A stretch of DNA of 64,000 nt from Cryptomeria japonica (Eukaryota; Streptophyta; Pinopsida; Cupressales; Cupressaceae), in assembly GCF_030272615.1 (NCBI RefSeq), contig NC_081411.1:834940136-835004135 (forward strand). Direction: 5' to 3'. The notes beneath the pieces were generated by a model. The model was not told where the DNA came from. It made no database searches and saw nothing but the letters and a program-made list of their open reading frames with translations. Made by a program: the position numbers and the translations under genes. Positions 50,105 through 60,904 of this stretch are shown piece by piece. Position 1 is the first letter of the stretch, and each line of letters opens with the position of its first letter.

Positions 50105-50910
50105 TTATATGTTGCGCAGGGCTTGTAGAATAATAAAAACGCATTCACCAACATGAATGACATTGCTAGTCGATTGATCCGACAGCCACCATTCCTCAGT
50201 TTGGGTAATCCGTCTGAAGGGTTCCATATTGCCGTTCATAACAGCACAGTGAAATACTTCCCAAGCATTCTCGCAAAAGATTCTCATTTTGTCCCATTCT
50301 TCCAGCTTCGCCAAATATTTTTCCATAGCATGATTGTGCCTTTATTGTCCGACTCCTCCCCATCCTCCGCAGACAAGCCATCTTCCGAGCTATCAGATGG
50401 CAGATAGTTTTCCATCTGAAAATAGACTTTCAAGATACTCAGTCTCTAATCTAATGGTAAACTTAAAATGCAGTTAGCCACTGCGTCCACCAAGAGCGGT
50501 TTAACAAATCCGCCTAAAAACTCAACCATTTTTCCTTGTGACTCCAAAACATCCACCAACGGGATAAGCGTGGCTTCAAGGACCTTTGAGTCGCACCAGT
50601 GCCTTTGAAGATTGAGGACCACACCTACCAACCCCTCCATGGCATCATAGGCCATGTCCACTATAAAGAACAAGTTCTGAAGTTGCCCCCTTAGGTCCTC
50701 TTCACAGTTAACACACGAGACATCTCCAAAGAAGGCCATTGTCCACAATACCAACTTTGGAGAAGACACTTCGGGTATGGAAGTTTCAAAGAATGATCCC
50801 ATAAATAGCAGGAAACATCCCTTTCTAGGAGCTTCCTCCAAACAACACTTTCCACAATGAGGATTGTGAAATCTCTCGTAAACCGAGAGATCGGGAAGTG
50901 TCAGTATAGA
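50105..50910 (-). pseudogene. Unidentified ORF downstream of a LINE RNase H fragment
   Basis: The open stretch begins LTLPDLSVYERFHNPHCGKC, a possible cysteine/histidine metal site, and continues MGSFFETSIPEVSSPKLV, VSCVNCEEDLRGQLQNLFF and ESQGKMVEFLGGFVKPLL. A TAG at 50446 is followed in the same frame by an acidic segment (PSDSSEDGLSAEDGEESD). A frame change near 50330 then leads to YLAKLEEWDKMRIFCENAW and the end LQALRNI. I do not recognise the protein. It may be a 3' accessory ORF of the nested LINE or a captured sequence. Confidence 0.45.
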
Positions 50911-50959
50911 TTACAGATCTACTAGCACACAGTACGCTAATCTGTGACATCCGCAACCA

Positions 50960-51301
50960 TTACAGATCAAAAAAAGACCCTGCATACCAAAGGTGTCCTA
51001 GCACGCCGTCGAAATGTGAACCCACCGTAGAGTCTTTCTGAGCGTGATCAGCTTTGATTAATTCGCGGACTAGTACTGTGACTGATTGTGTATCAAAGGT
51101 GGAATTACCAAGTGGGGAATCAACTCCCAAAATGGCAATAAAATCTGCTACCCGGTTGCCCTCTTTATATGTGTGAGAAAATTCTTAGTGATTAATATCA
51201 ATGAGGAGTCGGGACATGCATGGGACCCATTTGTTTAGGTTCCTACTCTCAAATCCCTGAATGATAACTAAGGACTCCCCTTCAATGACAATCTTGGTCA
51301 T
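50960..51301 (-). pseudogene. LINE RNase H fragment (nested LINE)
   Basis: MTKIVIEGESLVIIQGFESR, then FSHTYKEGNRVADFIAILG, matching the last two motifs of plant LINE RNase H (IEGDS and REGN-AD). The catalytic aspartate of the first motif is glutamate here and a TAA follows INH. The N-terminal half and RT are absent, so this is a 5'-truncated copy beginning near 51300. Confidence 0.75.
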
Positions 51302-51581
51302 TTTATTGATAACGCATAATTTAAGGTCCTAATTTCTGAATTGTAGGAGTAGGAGATTTTGATTGTATATGTAGGAAATAAATGTGTTTATGTATGTCGA
51401 TTATGACTTGAGTAAAGGATGAAAGACTAACTCGAGGTAGATATAGATGACAATTACCAAATACTACTTTAAATGAAAAATATGTCTGAATGTCAATGAA
51501 CTGCAAGGTACAGGAGAAGGTTAGAAAAGAGGGGCTGATCCGGGGTAGCTGGGATCCAGGGGCGAAGAAGAGGACCTGGCC
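51302..51581 (-). other. 3' sequence after LINE ORF2
   Basis: No ORF supported. The boundary between the outer LINE and the nested fragment lies somewhere here but I see no clear duplication. Confidence 0.4.
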
Positions 51582-54500
51582 TTAGGATGGCATAGAAAGG
51601 AGCTTGATGCCATTAGCTCCCATGTTGGCTAGCTCATCTGCCCTTTTATTGCCTTCTCTATAGATATGATTAACTGTATACCTATCAAAACCCTTGCATA
51701 AGTCCAAAGCCTTTGACAACAAGGTATTAAGTTTCCAATTGGGCATGCTTCCTTTTCTTAGAGCACTAACAATTATGGCCGAGTCTCCTTCAATATCTAA
51801 TGATTTAATTTCAAGTTTCCTACATAAGAGCAAACCTTCCACCAGGGCCGTCAACTCTGCCCAATTATTTGTGTTGATGCCGACCGAAGAAGCCAGGGTG
51901 GCTATTTCTTTGCCTTCCCAGTTATGAACCACGCATCCTATCCTAGCTTGCCCAGGGTTGCCCCGAGCAGCCCCGTCAAAGTTTAGCTTCATCCATCCTT
52001 CACCTGGAGGCTGCCATCTGCATGTCGCTCTTGTTTGAAGGCTAGCAGGAGGACCCTCTCCCACAAAGGGGGGGAAGGATAAGCCCACCCATCGTTTTTT
52101 CATCTTTTCATCCCAATAAGATATAAAGGCATTTTTTAATGAGCCTGAGGTGAGTCTATTGTTCACAAGCTCAATGACCGCTGACTCTATCTTATTAATG
52201 ATTCTAAGGACATCTAGTTTTTCATTCTTAAAGAGACGTCTATTTCTCTCCTTCCATAGTTCCCATATTATGGATGATGGAAGAGCAATCCATAAACCTT
52301 CAAAGAGACAACCACACCTAAGGAGAGACCAAGCTTTGAGCATTCCTCAGATGATGTGGGGGAAGGCAGCAGACCAATCAAGTTTATTGGTGAACCATAT
52401 CCAGCATTGATGAGCAAAGGAGCAGTTAAGGAGTATATGATTGGTGTCTTCCTCATCTGCCTCGCAAAGAGGACATCTGCTAGGACCCTCATATCCCATA
52501 CGCCTGAATTTGTCCGCAGTTAGGAGTTTGTTTTGGATCGCCAGCCAGGAGAAAACACCTGCCTTAGGCAAACAATTTCTATGCCAATAGAGATTTAAGG
52601 GGAGCTCTGACTTGGGTCTTAAGAAAGCTTTGGAAATGTGGGAGTACCCATCCTTGGGATTATATTCCCCTCTTAAGGAGCCCTCCCATACAAGCTTGTC
52701 CACGTTATGGCTTAAGACAAATTTCCTAGAGTGGAGAATTGACATAAGTTTATGCCTGTCCTTCTCCGGGATGGCTTCATCATCCCTTTCGATCCACTGC
52801 CAACCAACCCCTTCCTTTGAAGGGGAGATATAATTATTTAAAAAGGGACCTCTATGTGATTCAAGAAGGGCCCGGGTGGCCCCAAAGTCATGGAGATTTG
52901 CAATAGCCTTATACCCACCCCAAGAATCAGACTAGAAAAGGGATTTATCCCCGGACCCCAGGTTCCAGGTTAACCTATCAGAGATGATCTTCCTGCAATC
53001 GTGCATAAAATTCCACAGGCAGGATCCTCTGGGGGGGTTGGTCTCTCTGAAGATTTGGATTGGATCATCACCGTTAAGGTATTTGTGGTTTAATAATCTT
53101 GCCCATTTGAGGTGAGGAGTTTTGAACAATCTCCACACCAGCTTGGCACCCAAAGCTTTACCTTGATTCTGTAGATTTTTGATGCCAACACCACCATCTT
53201 CTTTAGGTGTGCAAATCTTGTCCCAAGAGATAAGTGAGATTTTGTGGCTGCTTTTAGCACCTTGCCAAAAAAAGGTCCTAAGATGCTTGTTGAGCTTAGC
53301 AAGTTTGGAGGAAGACAGATGTTGGCAAGAGAGCTGGTAAATGGGCATAGCTGATAAGACCGATCTAACCAGAGTTGCCCTACCAGCTGAAGAGAGCCAT
53401 TTCCCCTTCCAAGTGCTAATCCTAGACTTGGTTTTGTTCACCAAGTTGTCCCATAAATTTGAAGATCTTCTACCCCTGTCAAGGGGAATGCCTAGATATT
53501 TGCAGGGAAGGGTACCTTGGCTAATTTCCAGGACGTTGCAGATTTCTTTTCCTAAATAGGGATCTATGTTGAACAAAAAAACTACATATTTCGTCAGATT
53601 TACCTCTTGACCCAAGCCTAACATGTAGGAATTGAGGATGCCTTTGAAGGTCCGAGCTTCCTCCGCACAACCTTGTCCAAAAAGCATTGTGTCGTCAACA
53701 AATTGCTAGTGGGTGAAGGGGGGGAGGCCACTGGTGATGGGAATTCCTTGGATCCTTCCCTCTTCTTTGGCCTTGGAGATGGATCTACCTAGAGCTTCAG
53801 CCATGATGATGAAGAGGAAGGGGGACATAGAATCACCTTGCCTGAGTCCTCTCGAGCTACTAAAGAAACCTTCCAGAGATCCATTAACTAGAACCAAGAA
53901 TTTAGGGGTGGATATGCATTCGTAGATAAGGTTGATCCAAGTTTTGGAAAGCCAAAGGCCTCCATGCATTTGCATAGGAAGCGCCAATCAACTTTGTCAT
54001 ATGCTTTACTTATGTCCAATTTGATTAGCATGCTTGGGGATTTGTTGAGTTGAATCGAATGAATGGCCTCTTGGGCAATAATAACCCCATCATAGATTGA
54101 TCTGTCCGCTATGAAGCCAGTCTATTCTTCGCTAATAATTAAAGGGAGGAGATTCTGAAGTCTGGCTACTAAGGTTTTAGTTAAGAGTTTATACAAAGTG
54201 TTGCAGAGAGCAATTGGTCGGAAGTCATTAAAGCTATCATGGTCCTCTTTTTTTGGTATGAAGGCAAGGAAGGTATTGTTGACCTCTTTGAGAATCTTAT
54301 CGGAATTCCTCACACCCTCTAAGGCATCTGTGATTTCTATCCCCATGAAACCCCAACACTTTTGGAAAAAGCTGGTGGGGAAGCCATCTGGACCTGGAGC
54401 CTTATCCAGATTCATCTTGAAAAGGACAGATTTGACCTCCTCCTCAGAGAGTTTCTTTAATAGGGCATGGTTATGGTCATCGGTAATGAGTTTTGGGATA

Positions 54501-55780
54501 TTCTTAATAATATTGAGTTGGCCCCTAAGGTTGGATCCTTCATGATTGTTTAAGATTTTCTCAAAGAACCTGACTGCCTCAGAAGCAACCTCCTTCGGTT
54601 CAGATAGGATGGATCCTTGGTAATTCGTAATCTTGGAAATTCGATTGACCCCTCTCCTTTGCTTTGTAATGTTGTGGAAGAACTTGGTATTCCGGTCCCC
54701 ATCACTCAGCCAAGTTTCCCTAGAATTTTTTTTCCAAAAGATCTCTTCATAAGAAAGTATCTTCTCATATTCAGAGAGTAGGTCCTTTTCCTTAAGGAAG
54801 AGATGTTCATCCATCCCTTTCTCAAGTACCTCAATGTTAACCTTATTTAGATCATTCTCTATTCGGGTTTTTCTGTCAAAAATGTTACCAAAATTGGTCC
54901 TATTCCACTCTAAGAGCTTCCTTTTTATAAGCTTTAACTTACTAGCAACAATAAACTTCTTTGAGCTTGAGAAAACAGAGTTGTTCCACCAATTCTCAAT
55001 TAAATTTAGAAAGTTTTCATCTCTAAACCACATGCTCTCAAATTTGAAGGGGCACTTTTTAGGGGCGTGATCAGATATTAAGTTTAATTGGAGTGGGAAA
55101 TGGTCAAATCCTGATAAAGGAAGAGGTTCTACCTTAAGGGAGTAATTCAACTCCATGAGCCCTCCATGGATAAAAAACCTATCAAGTTTCTCCACAATGT
55201 TACAGAAACCCAATCTTCTATTGTTCCAGGTGAAGGCATTTACTACCGTCTGAATTTCCAATAGGGAATTCCTATTGATCCATAGATTGAAATCTACAGC
55301 TGATGGAGGGAGCTTGCCTCTTCCTCCTCTCTTGTATGAAACCTTGGTGATGGCATTGAAATCTCCACCAATGATGCTTAGTTCATTCGGGAAACTTCTT
55401 AGGAAGGACTCAAGTTCCGTCCATACCCTCACCTTATCCCTATTCTGAATAGGGCCATAAACGTTAATTAGTTTGAATCTAAGGTTATTTTTATAACTTA
55501 CTACTTCTCCTCCTATCCAATTTTGCTTAATATCTAAAGGTGTAAACAAAAGGGATCTAGAATCCCAGATGATAGCTAAACCTCCTGAAGCGCCTGTGGC
55601 CGGGGAGTGTTTTAGTTGTCTAGCACCTAGTTTTTGCTCAAAAAGGGAAATCTCAGAGGAGTTCATTTTTGTTTCTTGAATTAGCATTAAGTCTGGTTTA
55701 GAATCAGAGATGCATCGCTTTAAGATGCGTTGTTTGTTAGGGGCATTCAGTCCCCTAACATTCCAAGTTACGATTTTCAT
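51582..55780 (-). pseudogene. LINE ORF2: endonuclease, reverse transcriptase, RNase H
   Basis: About 1,400 codons. The apurinic-type endonuclease opens MKIVTWNVRGLNAPNKQR, with IIGGDFNAIT and GFDHFPLQL. RT has KAPGPDGFPTSFFQ, IKLDISKAYDKVDW, RGLRQGDSMSPFLF and FVDDT near 53690, then the zinc region CPLCEADEEDTNHILLNC. RNase H has LNFDGAARGNPG, WAELTALVEGL, IEGDSAIIV and REGNKRADELAN. Four in-frame stops (54122, 53706, 52932, 52347) and one frame change near 53950 disable it. The stops fit Q or W codons hit by transitions. The protein would nick DNA and reverse-transcribe LINE RNA at the nick. Confidence 0.95.
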
Positions 55781-57498
55781 GGCTTTGTGGGGAGGAACTT
55801 TCCCTCCCCTGCATTGAAAAGAGTAGATATTTTAGACTGACCCCTAGCTTCTCCATCCCTTAATCTCAGTTCAGCGAGGGATCTTCTGCCCCTTCTTTTA
55901 CTGATTCTTGCACAATCCAGAGAATCTTTGCTTTTTTCCGAGTAGAGGATACCTAGGGTATTAGGATCATGATTTTCCAAGTTATTTGATTCTATAAAGA
56001 GTTCATCTATTTCTAAGTCGACTCTGGTAATATTTACTAAATTATTGACAAGGAAATCCCTTTGTCTTTCCAATTCCTCATCATCACAAATTTCATCAAT
56101 CAATTGATCCATAAGGTCATTTATTACTTCTTCCCCTATAAAATTGGCAATGATGTTAACCTCCCTAGTAACGCGATCACTCTTAGATTCTACAACTACA
56201 ATAGGGTCATTTCTCAGGGGTGGAGGGCAGGCTCCTACCTTTACCGAGGCTTTCATCCCTGAGACTTGGGGGATTGGTTGGTCCTGCATAGAAGTCATTG
56301 CTGGATCCTGGAGAGGATTGTCTATCTCTTTTGATTGCGTTGGGAAGGAAAGATCCTGGAGAGGGGGTGGGGGGATCGAGGGACTCTCTCTTTCTGGTAG
56401 GGTAGGAGAGCAGGATGGTAACATATATGTCTTACCAAGCTGCTCTTTCTGGGGGATCCAATCGCTGATTTCTCCTTCTTCCAAGTCTCGGTCCTTGAAA
56501 GAGGAGTCAACTATAGGGGGGTTAATAGAAGGCGATGGTTGGAGAGGAGAGCATAAGGTCTTTACAAGGGATCTCTGAGGACACAGTACCGTGGTTGGAT
56601 GATTAGTGCTAATATTATCAAAGCCCTCAAGGATGAAACCCCCTCCTTCCACAAAACTGATTGGAACGATTCTAGACTTAGGAGATGATTCAAGGAAAGA
56701 ATTTTTAAGGGGAATCTTCCTTGGTATATTAACTTCGAACGGGCCATTATAGAAGGGTAGTTCAAGGGTTAGACATAGATTATCACATTTTAATATTAAG
56801 GGCTCTATAGTTTTAATATTAATATCCATGTTAACAATCACAAGTTGGTTAAAGAAGTTTAGGTCTGATTTCTTAACTTCTACAAATTTTCCAATTTTGT
56901 TACCTATAATTCTTAAAAAATCATTGTTTCGTAATTCTACAGGAAGTTTTTCGAGAGAAATAGCTCTATTAACCATACATGAATTTAATTGAGATGGTTG
57001 AAAGAGAGATTGCCATCCCTAGCAATCAAACCCTATGCCCTCGAGCATTAGTAGGCCCCCATTTAGCAAGGAATTTCTCATATTTTGATTACCGCATTCA
57101 ATAGCTAAGAAATGATCAGGAAGGATGTCGATCTTTACCTGGTTATTGAGAGAAGACGCCATCTAGTTAGCAATTTGTTCAGGCGAGAACCTCCATCCTT
57201 TCCATCGTGCAAAATTCATTCTATTGTTGCAATGCATTTGATACCTAGCTAGAGTTTCGGTATCCATATCAATGACCAACCCGTTAGGTTTTCGAGGAAA
57301 GTGAAGGGGAGCCGCGAAGCTGTTTGACTGGTTAGGTTTTACAGAACCCTCCTTCCGTCCGAGATTGGGATTTCGTGGGCGACTATTAGAATGCCCTATT
57401 GCCTTATTGTTTCTGCGCACGCCTGTTTCGATCCCAATTATTGCACGAAGGAGGGGGAGCCCTAGCCATATCAACCAGAGAGTATTTTGTTTTTGCAA
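55777..57498 (-). pseudogene. LINE ORF1 (DUF4283-type gag-like protein)
   Basis: One frame of about 570 codons with two TAG stops, at 57163 (directly before an ATG, MASSLNNQVKI) and near 57020 (GFDC-stop-GW). The core has RNNDFLRIIGNKIGKFVEV and LVIVNMDINIKTIEPLILK, typical of the DUF4283 region of plant LINE ORF1. A Pro/Ser-rich linker and a basic C terminus (ISKRRGRRSLAELRLR) follow. I see no clear zinc knuckle. Its TGA overlaps the ATG of ORF2 as ATGA, so ORF2 would be translated by reinitiation. Expected role: RNA binding in the retrotransposition particle. Confidence 0.85.
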
Positions 57499-57692
57499 AG
57501 AAGGCTTCCTGCTCGAGGGTTCGAGATTTTGCCCTGCTTAGTTCCTCTTACCCAGAGAGATTAGCCAAAACAACGAACTGGTTTTCATATCCTCTGTGAA
57601 TACCTCGCAGTGGGTAAGGATGCTCACGAAGGAATGGCGATGCCTTGTATCCGCTTTTCGCATGCAGAGCCATGTTTTTTTTTTTGATAAAA
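57499..57692 (-). other. 5' end of the LINE
   Basis: Short leader before ORF1. The outermost bases on the element strand are TTTATC followed by an A-run and CATGGCTCTGC, so the terminus itself resembles an A-tail fragment. No promoter is identified. Confidence 0.5.
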
Positions 57693-57709
57693 AAAACTAT
57701 CTCTTATAT

Positions 57710-57995
57710 TAATCTTTCTTCATTTACTATAAAATTTACTTATACTTCACCTTTACATGGTATTAGTCCATAATATCATATTACATTATAACTTTCTAAT
57801 ATCCCCATAAAACTAAATAATTTAAGATTAAATTTATGTACACTTCCCATACTATCCTCCTCTTAAACTTTATGATCTTTTGACATCCCCTAAATTATTT
57901 ACACTCTTAACCCTTTACTATCAACATTACTTACAATCCACTTATATTCTTACTCTTTTTATGATAATAATTTTAACATCCATTTTAAGGTTGAC
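57710..57995. other. AT-rich spacer between two LINE insertions
   Basis: No ORF or repeat recognised. Confidence 0.5.
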
Positions 57996-58163
57996 AACAT
58001 GCACCATTAAGGCAAACAAGCGCAACTATGATGGCTCTCTCGCCTATCGTAGTTTGAACGTGCCTGCTATGGGAAGTTTCCCCATACTTCTCTTATCAGT
58101 GCCAAGGATGGCGGTGGTCCTGCGCTTCCCTCTACGCAGTGTGATGGCATTTCTACCTCGAGT

Positions 58164-59571
58164 GTGTCCCCTCCTTGGGTTGTTGCTGCTGTGGTTGCCA
58201 ATGGCACTACACAACCTTCCGCCCAACCTTCCTCCCAACCGCTTGACTCTATCGTGGGTACTAGAGATGGGGGTACCGTTTCTGCTGAGGGTTTGGGTGT
58301 TGGTTCTGCTACTATGGGTGCAGGTGCTGCTCCTTCCTCTGCTGCCATGGACAGTCTTTCTACTGTTGCGGGTGTTGAAGCTGGGGGTTTGGTTGCTTCT
58401 GGTGCTATGGGTGCCATGATCCCTATTGTGGGTGATCTTGTTCCTCCCAAACCTCTTTCGTTTGCTGCTAGCCAAAGCTTTGCTCACATGGCCAGATCTG
58501 CTGCTCATCCTCACAAAGGAATTCGTCCTCTTCCTTGTGCCAAGACCTCCCCTGTTGTGGTCTATGGCCAAGAGGTTGTGGAAAATGTTGATTTTTACTA
58601 GCACTGTTCTTTGGTTTGTAGATTTGTTGGGTTTTGGCCTTCTCTTCCAGACCTTCATCACTGGGTGAGTGATTCTTGGAATCTATTAGTTGCTCATGAC
58701 ATTGAGCTTTTTCCTTATGCTAAAGGCTTTTTCATTGCTTCCTTTACCTCTACTCTTGATCGCGATTTGGTTCTGGGTAAGTTGTGGGCTTGGGGAGATC
58801 ACTCTTTCTCTGTCAAGCCTTGAACATCTTCCTACAACCCTCTTAATGAACCTCTTACTGTTCATTCGGTTTGGGTCTATCTTCTTAATCTTCCCCTCCA
58901 TTTCTAGGAGCCTTCTTGTTTTGAGGCCATCAGTAACTCCTTTGGCAACTTCTTGAAGGTTGATGATGCCACCACTTCCATGAGTCGTTCTACCTTTGCT
59001 CGCTTGTTAATTGATATTGACATATCTCTGCCCCTCCCTAGGGATGCGGTTCTAATGGTTGGGGATAGGCCATGAACTCATTATTTGAATTATGAGGGCC
59101 TCCCCTTTCGATGCTGAAGATGCTTCTCAACAGGTCACTTAGCTTCAGACTGCTCTCTCTCCCACCGCAGAGGTGCTGCTACTTGGTGGAAGGATGCTAC
59201 TGGAGATCACTTGACAGTCAATGCCTCTGAGACTGATTCTGTCGACTCCTCTCAGGAGGATGATGTCTCCTCTCGAAATGAGGTGCCTCTTACTTCCGAT
59301 GAAGCCTCTGCCAACCTTACTACTGCTGTGACCTCTTCCGCCCCCATGACTCCTACATCTGTTGTTGCCGCTCTGAACTCCGCTCTACTCTTGGTGATTC
59401 TTCTCTTGTTGTTGTTCTGCAACAACAACCTACTGTTGTTTACCAGCAACAACCTGACAATAACTCTACGGGGTCCTTCCCGCCTGACTTTTTTTTGAAT
59501 GTTCCTATCGATAGTGTTGCCTGGAGGGTTGTTTGTTGTAGGCGGAAGGGGAAGTCTACCCCCCTTTCCTA
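58164..59571 (+). pseudogene. LINE ORF1 with DUF4283 and zinc knuckle
   Basis: The frame starts in an Ala/Ser/Gly-rich region and continues through HHWVSDSWNLLVAHDIEL, YNPLNEPLTVHSVWVYLLNL, SNSFGNFLKVDDATTSMSRS and a zinc knuckle C-stop-RC-FSTG-H-LASD-C near 59115-59155. Stops at 58599, 58821, about 58905, about 59072 and about 59118 correspond to the Q, W, W, W and R positions of the family, all single transitions. A frameshift near 59385 leads to a Gln-rich then basic end (VVCCRRKGKSTPLS). The true start upstream of 58164 is not clear, since the 5' part 58009-58163 has conflicting frames. Confidence 0.85.
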
Positions 59572-59800
59572 AACTCCTCTCTGTCAAGTTTTGGGTGTTT
59601 CTCCCCACTCTTGAGTTGGGTTTTGAGTTGTTGCAGGTTTGACATGTTTGTTTGGCCTATCCGACCTTGTTTGTTTGGGGTTTGTACTCCTGCTTAGTTT
59701 GTCTCTCTTTTGCCTTCTATGGGCTGTTGTATGCTAATTGATAGCCTTTTGGCTATGTGAAGGGTCAGTGCCCTTGTTAACGCTGCTTTCATAAAAAAAA
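59572..59800 (+). other. 3' UTR and poly-A tail of the ORF1-only LINE
   Basis: T-rich 3' UTR with the short hairpin TAGCCTTTTGGCTA and AAGGGTCAGTGCCCTT, ending in about 10 A. The two paired motifs could be the RT recognition element. Confidence 0.65.
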
Positions 59801-59813
59801 AACATGCACCATT

Positions 59814-60796
59814 TATTTGACGGAGATAAGAACAACTAGATAATAGTTTTTTAGTCAAGATTCATAGCAAAAAATCTTACATCAAAAAAATATTAAGAGG
59901 ATTTAAGACTCTTATTCTCTTGATCCCTTAGATTGTTCACCCTCATTAACATCATTAAAACCAATCATTGATTCATTCACTTGAATGTAATTCATCCTCT
60001 TAAGACTACGCCCTCGAGCGTATCACACCTCGTACTCCATAGGCTTGAACTACTTTCATAGGGCTTTTTCTAAAACACGCCACCTTTTAATTCAGTATTT
60101 TAGAATATAGTCCACCAAATTCTTAAAAACTTCGTAGCTACAAAATAAAATCGAATGCTAAAGTAAGTCACCTAATACTTGTTTTAGAAGCTAGATTTGT
60201 CTTCTTCATGATTTAATATCTGAATGCTAAATTTCTAATCAAAGCTCTATCAATTAAAATATGAACTGTCCAAACTTTGACTTACTACTCATTATCCGTT
60301 GCATTAATTTTCTATTTTCTGGTGAGTTAACCCTTGCAATATGTTGTTCTATCAAGAAATGGTAGGCCAATATGATTTGACCAACGAGCATGTCCGATGT
60401 ATTCACCTCCACTAGTCATATGAACTAATGGGCTTTTTCTCTCATGTATATACGCAATCGTAAGACACGATGTTGTGGATCGCTGAGTTGAATGCTTATT
60501 ATTTCTAAGCCTTTATACCCAAATCAAATCTTTGCTTTGTTGACCTTTCTTTTTAATTTGTGCAATATCCCTTATAATATTCCAATTTGCTTTGTTTGAG
60601 GATTGCATTCTCGATGGGGTAAGGAATTGTGTATTGTTTTTTCTACCAGCGACTGAAACCAGACTTTGGAGCACTTCCAAGGTAAGTTCTTCAGCAATTT
60701 CTGCACTCTGCATAAAACCAGATTTTGAGGTTATTGACAAAAGCCAAAGGAATTGATGTGGGTTCCTGTAATTTATGAATTTAAGGGTTGTAAACA
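59814..60796 (+). promoter_or_regulatory. Upstream region and probable 5' UTR of the NECAP-like gene
   Basis: No ORF or mobile element is recognised here. It leads directly to the gene's ATG, so the promoter and 5' UTR should lie in it, but I cannot place a TATA box or start site. The start context AACAATGGCG matches the preferred plant translation start. Confidence 0.45.
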
Positions 60797-60904
60797 ATGG
60801 CGAAGGATGAACAAAGTGGCGGGGAACCTGAACCAAGAGAAGAAGAGGGCGCTGAAGCTGCAGAATTGTTGTTGTTTCAGACAAATGAATGTTATGTCTA
60901 TATG
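60797..60904 (+). CDS. NECAP-like protein, exon 1
   Basis: Start of a NECAP (adaptin ear-binding coat-associated) family gene, which in eukaryotes works with AP-2 and clathrin in endocytic vesicle formation. The 36 codons read MAKDEQSGGEPEPREEEGAE, then AELLLFQTNECYVYM. The acidic N terminus followed by L-x-x-x-NECYVY matches plant NECAP-like proteins, where this strand opens the PH-like NECAP domain. The exon ends TATATG|GTAAGC, phase 0. A minus-strand frame across it is a shadow. The remaining domain lies beyond the window except for exon 2. No damage is visible. Confidence 0.85.

Larger units (their letters stand above)
58009..59800 (+). mobile_element. LINE-like insertion encoding only ORF1
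   Basis: AACATGCACCATT occurs at 57996-58008 and 59801-59813, a 13-bp target duplication, and the insertion ends ...GCTGCTTTCATAAAAAAAAAA. The 3' end (GGGTCAGTGCCCTTGTTAAC) resembles full plant LINEs, but ORF1 is followed at once by the 3' UTR and no endonuclease or RT is present. It therefore needed a partner's ORF2 to move. Confidence 0.88.
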
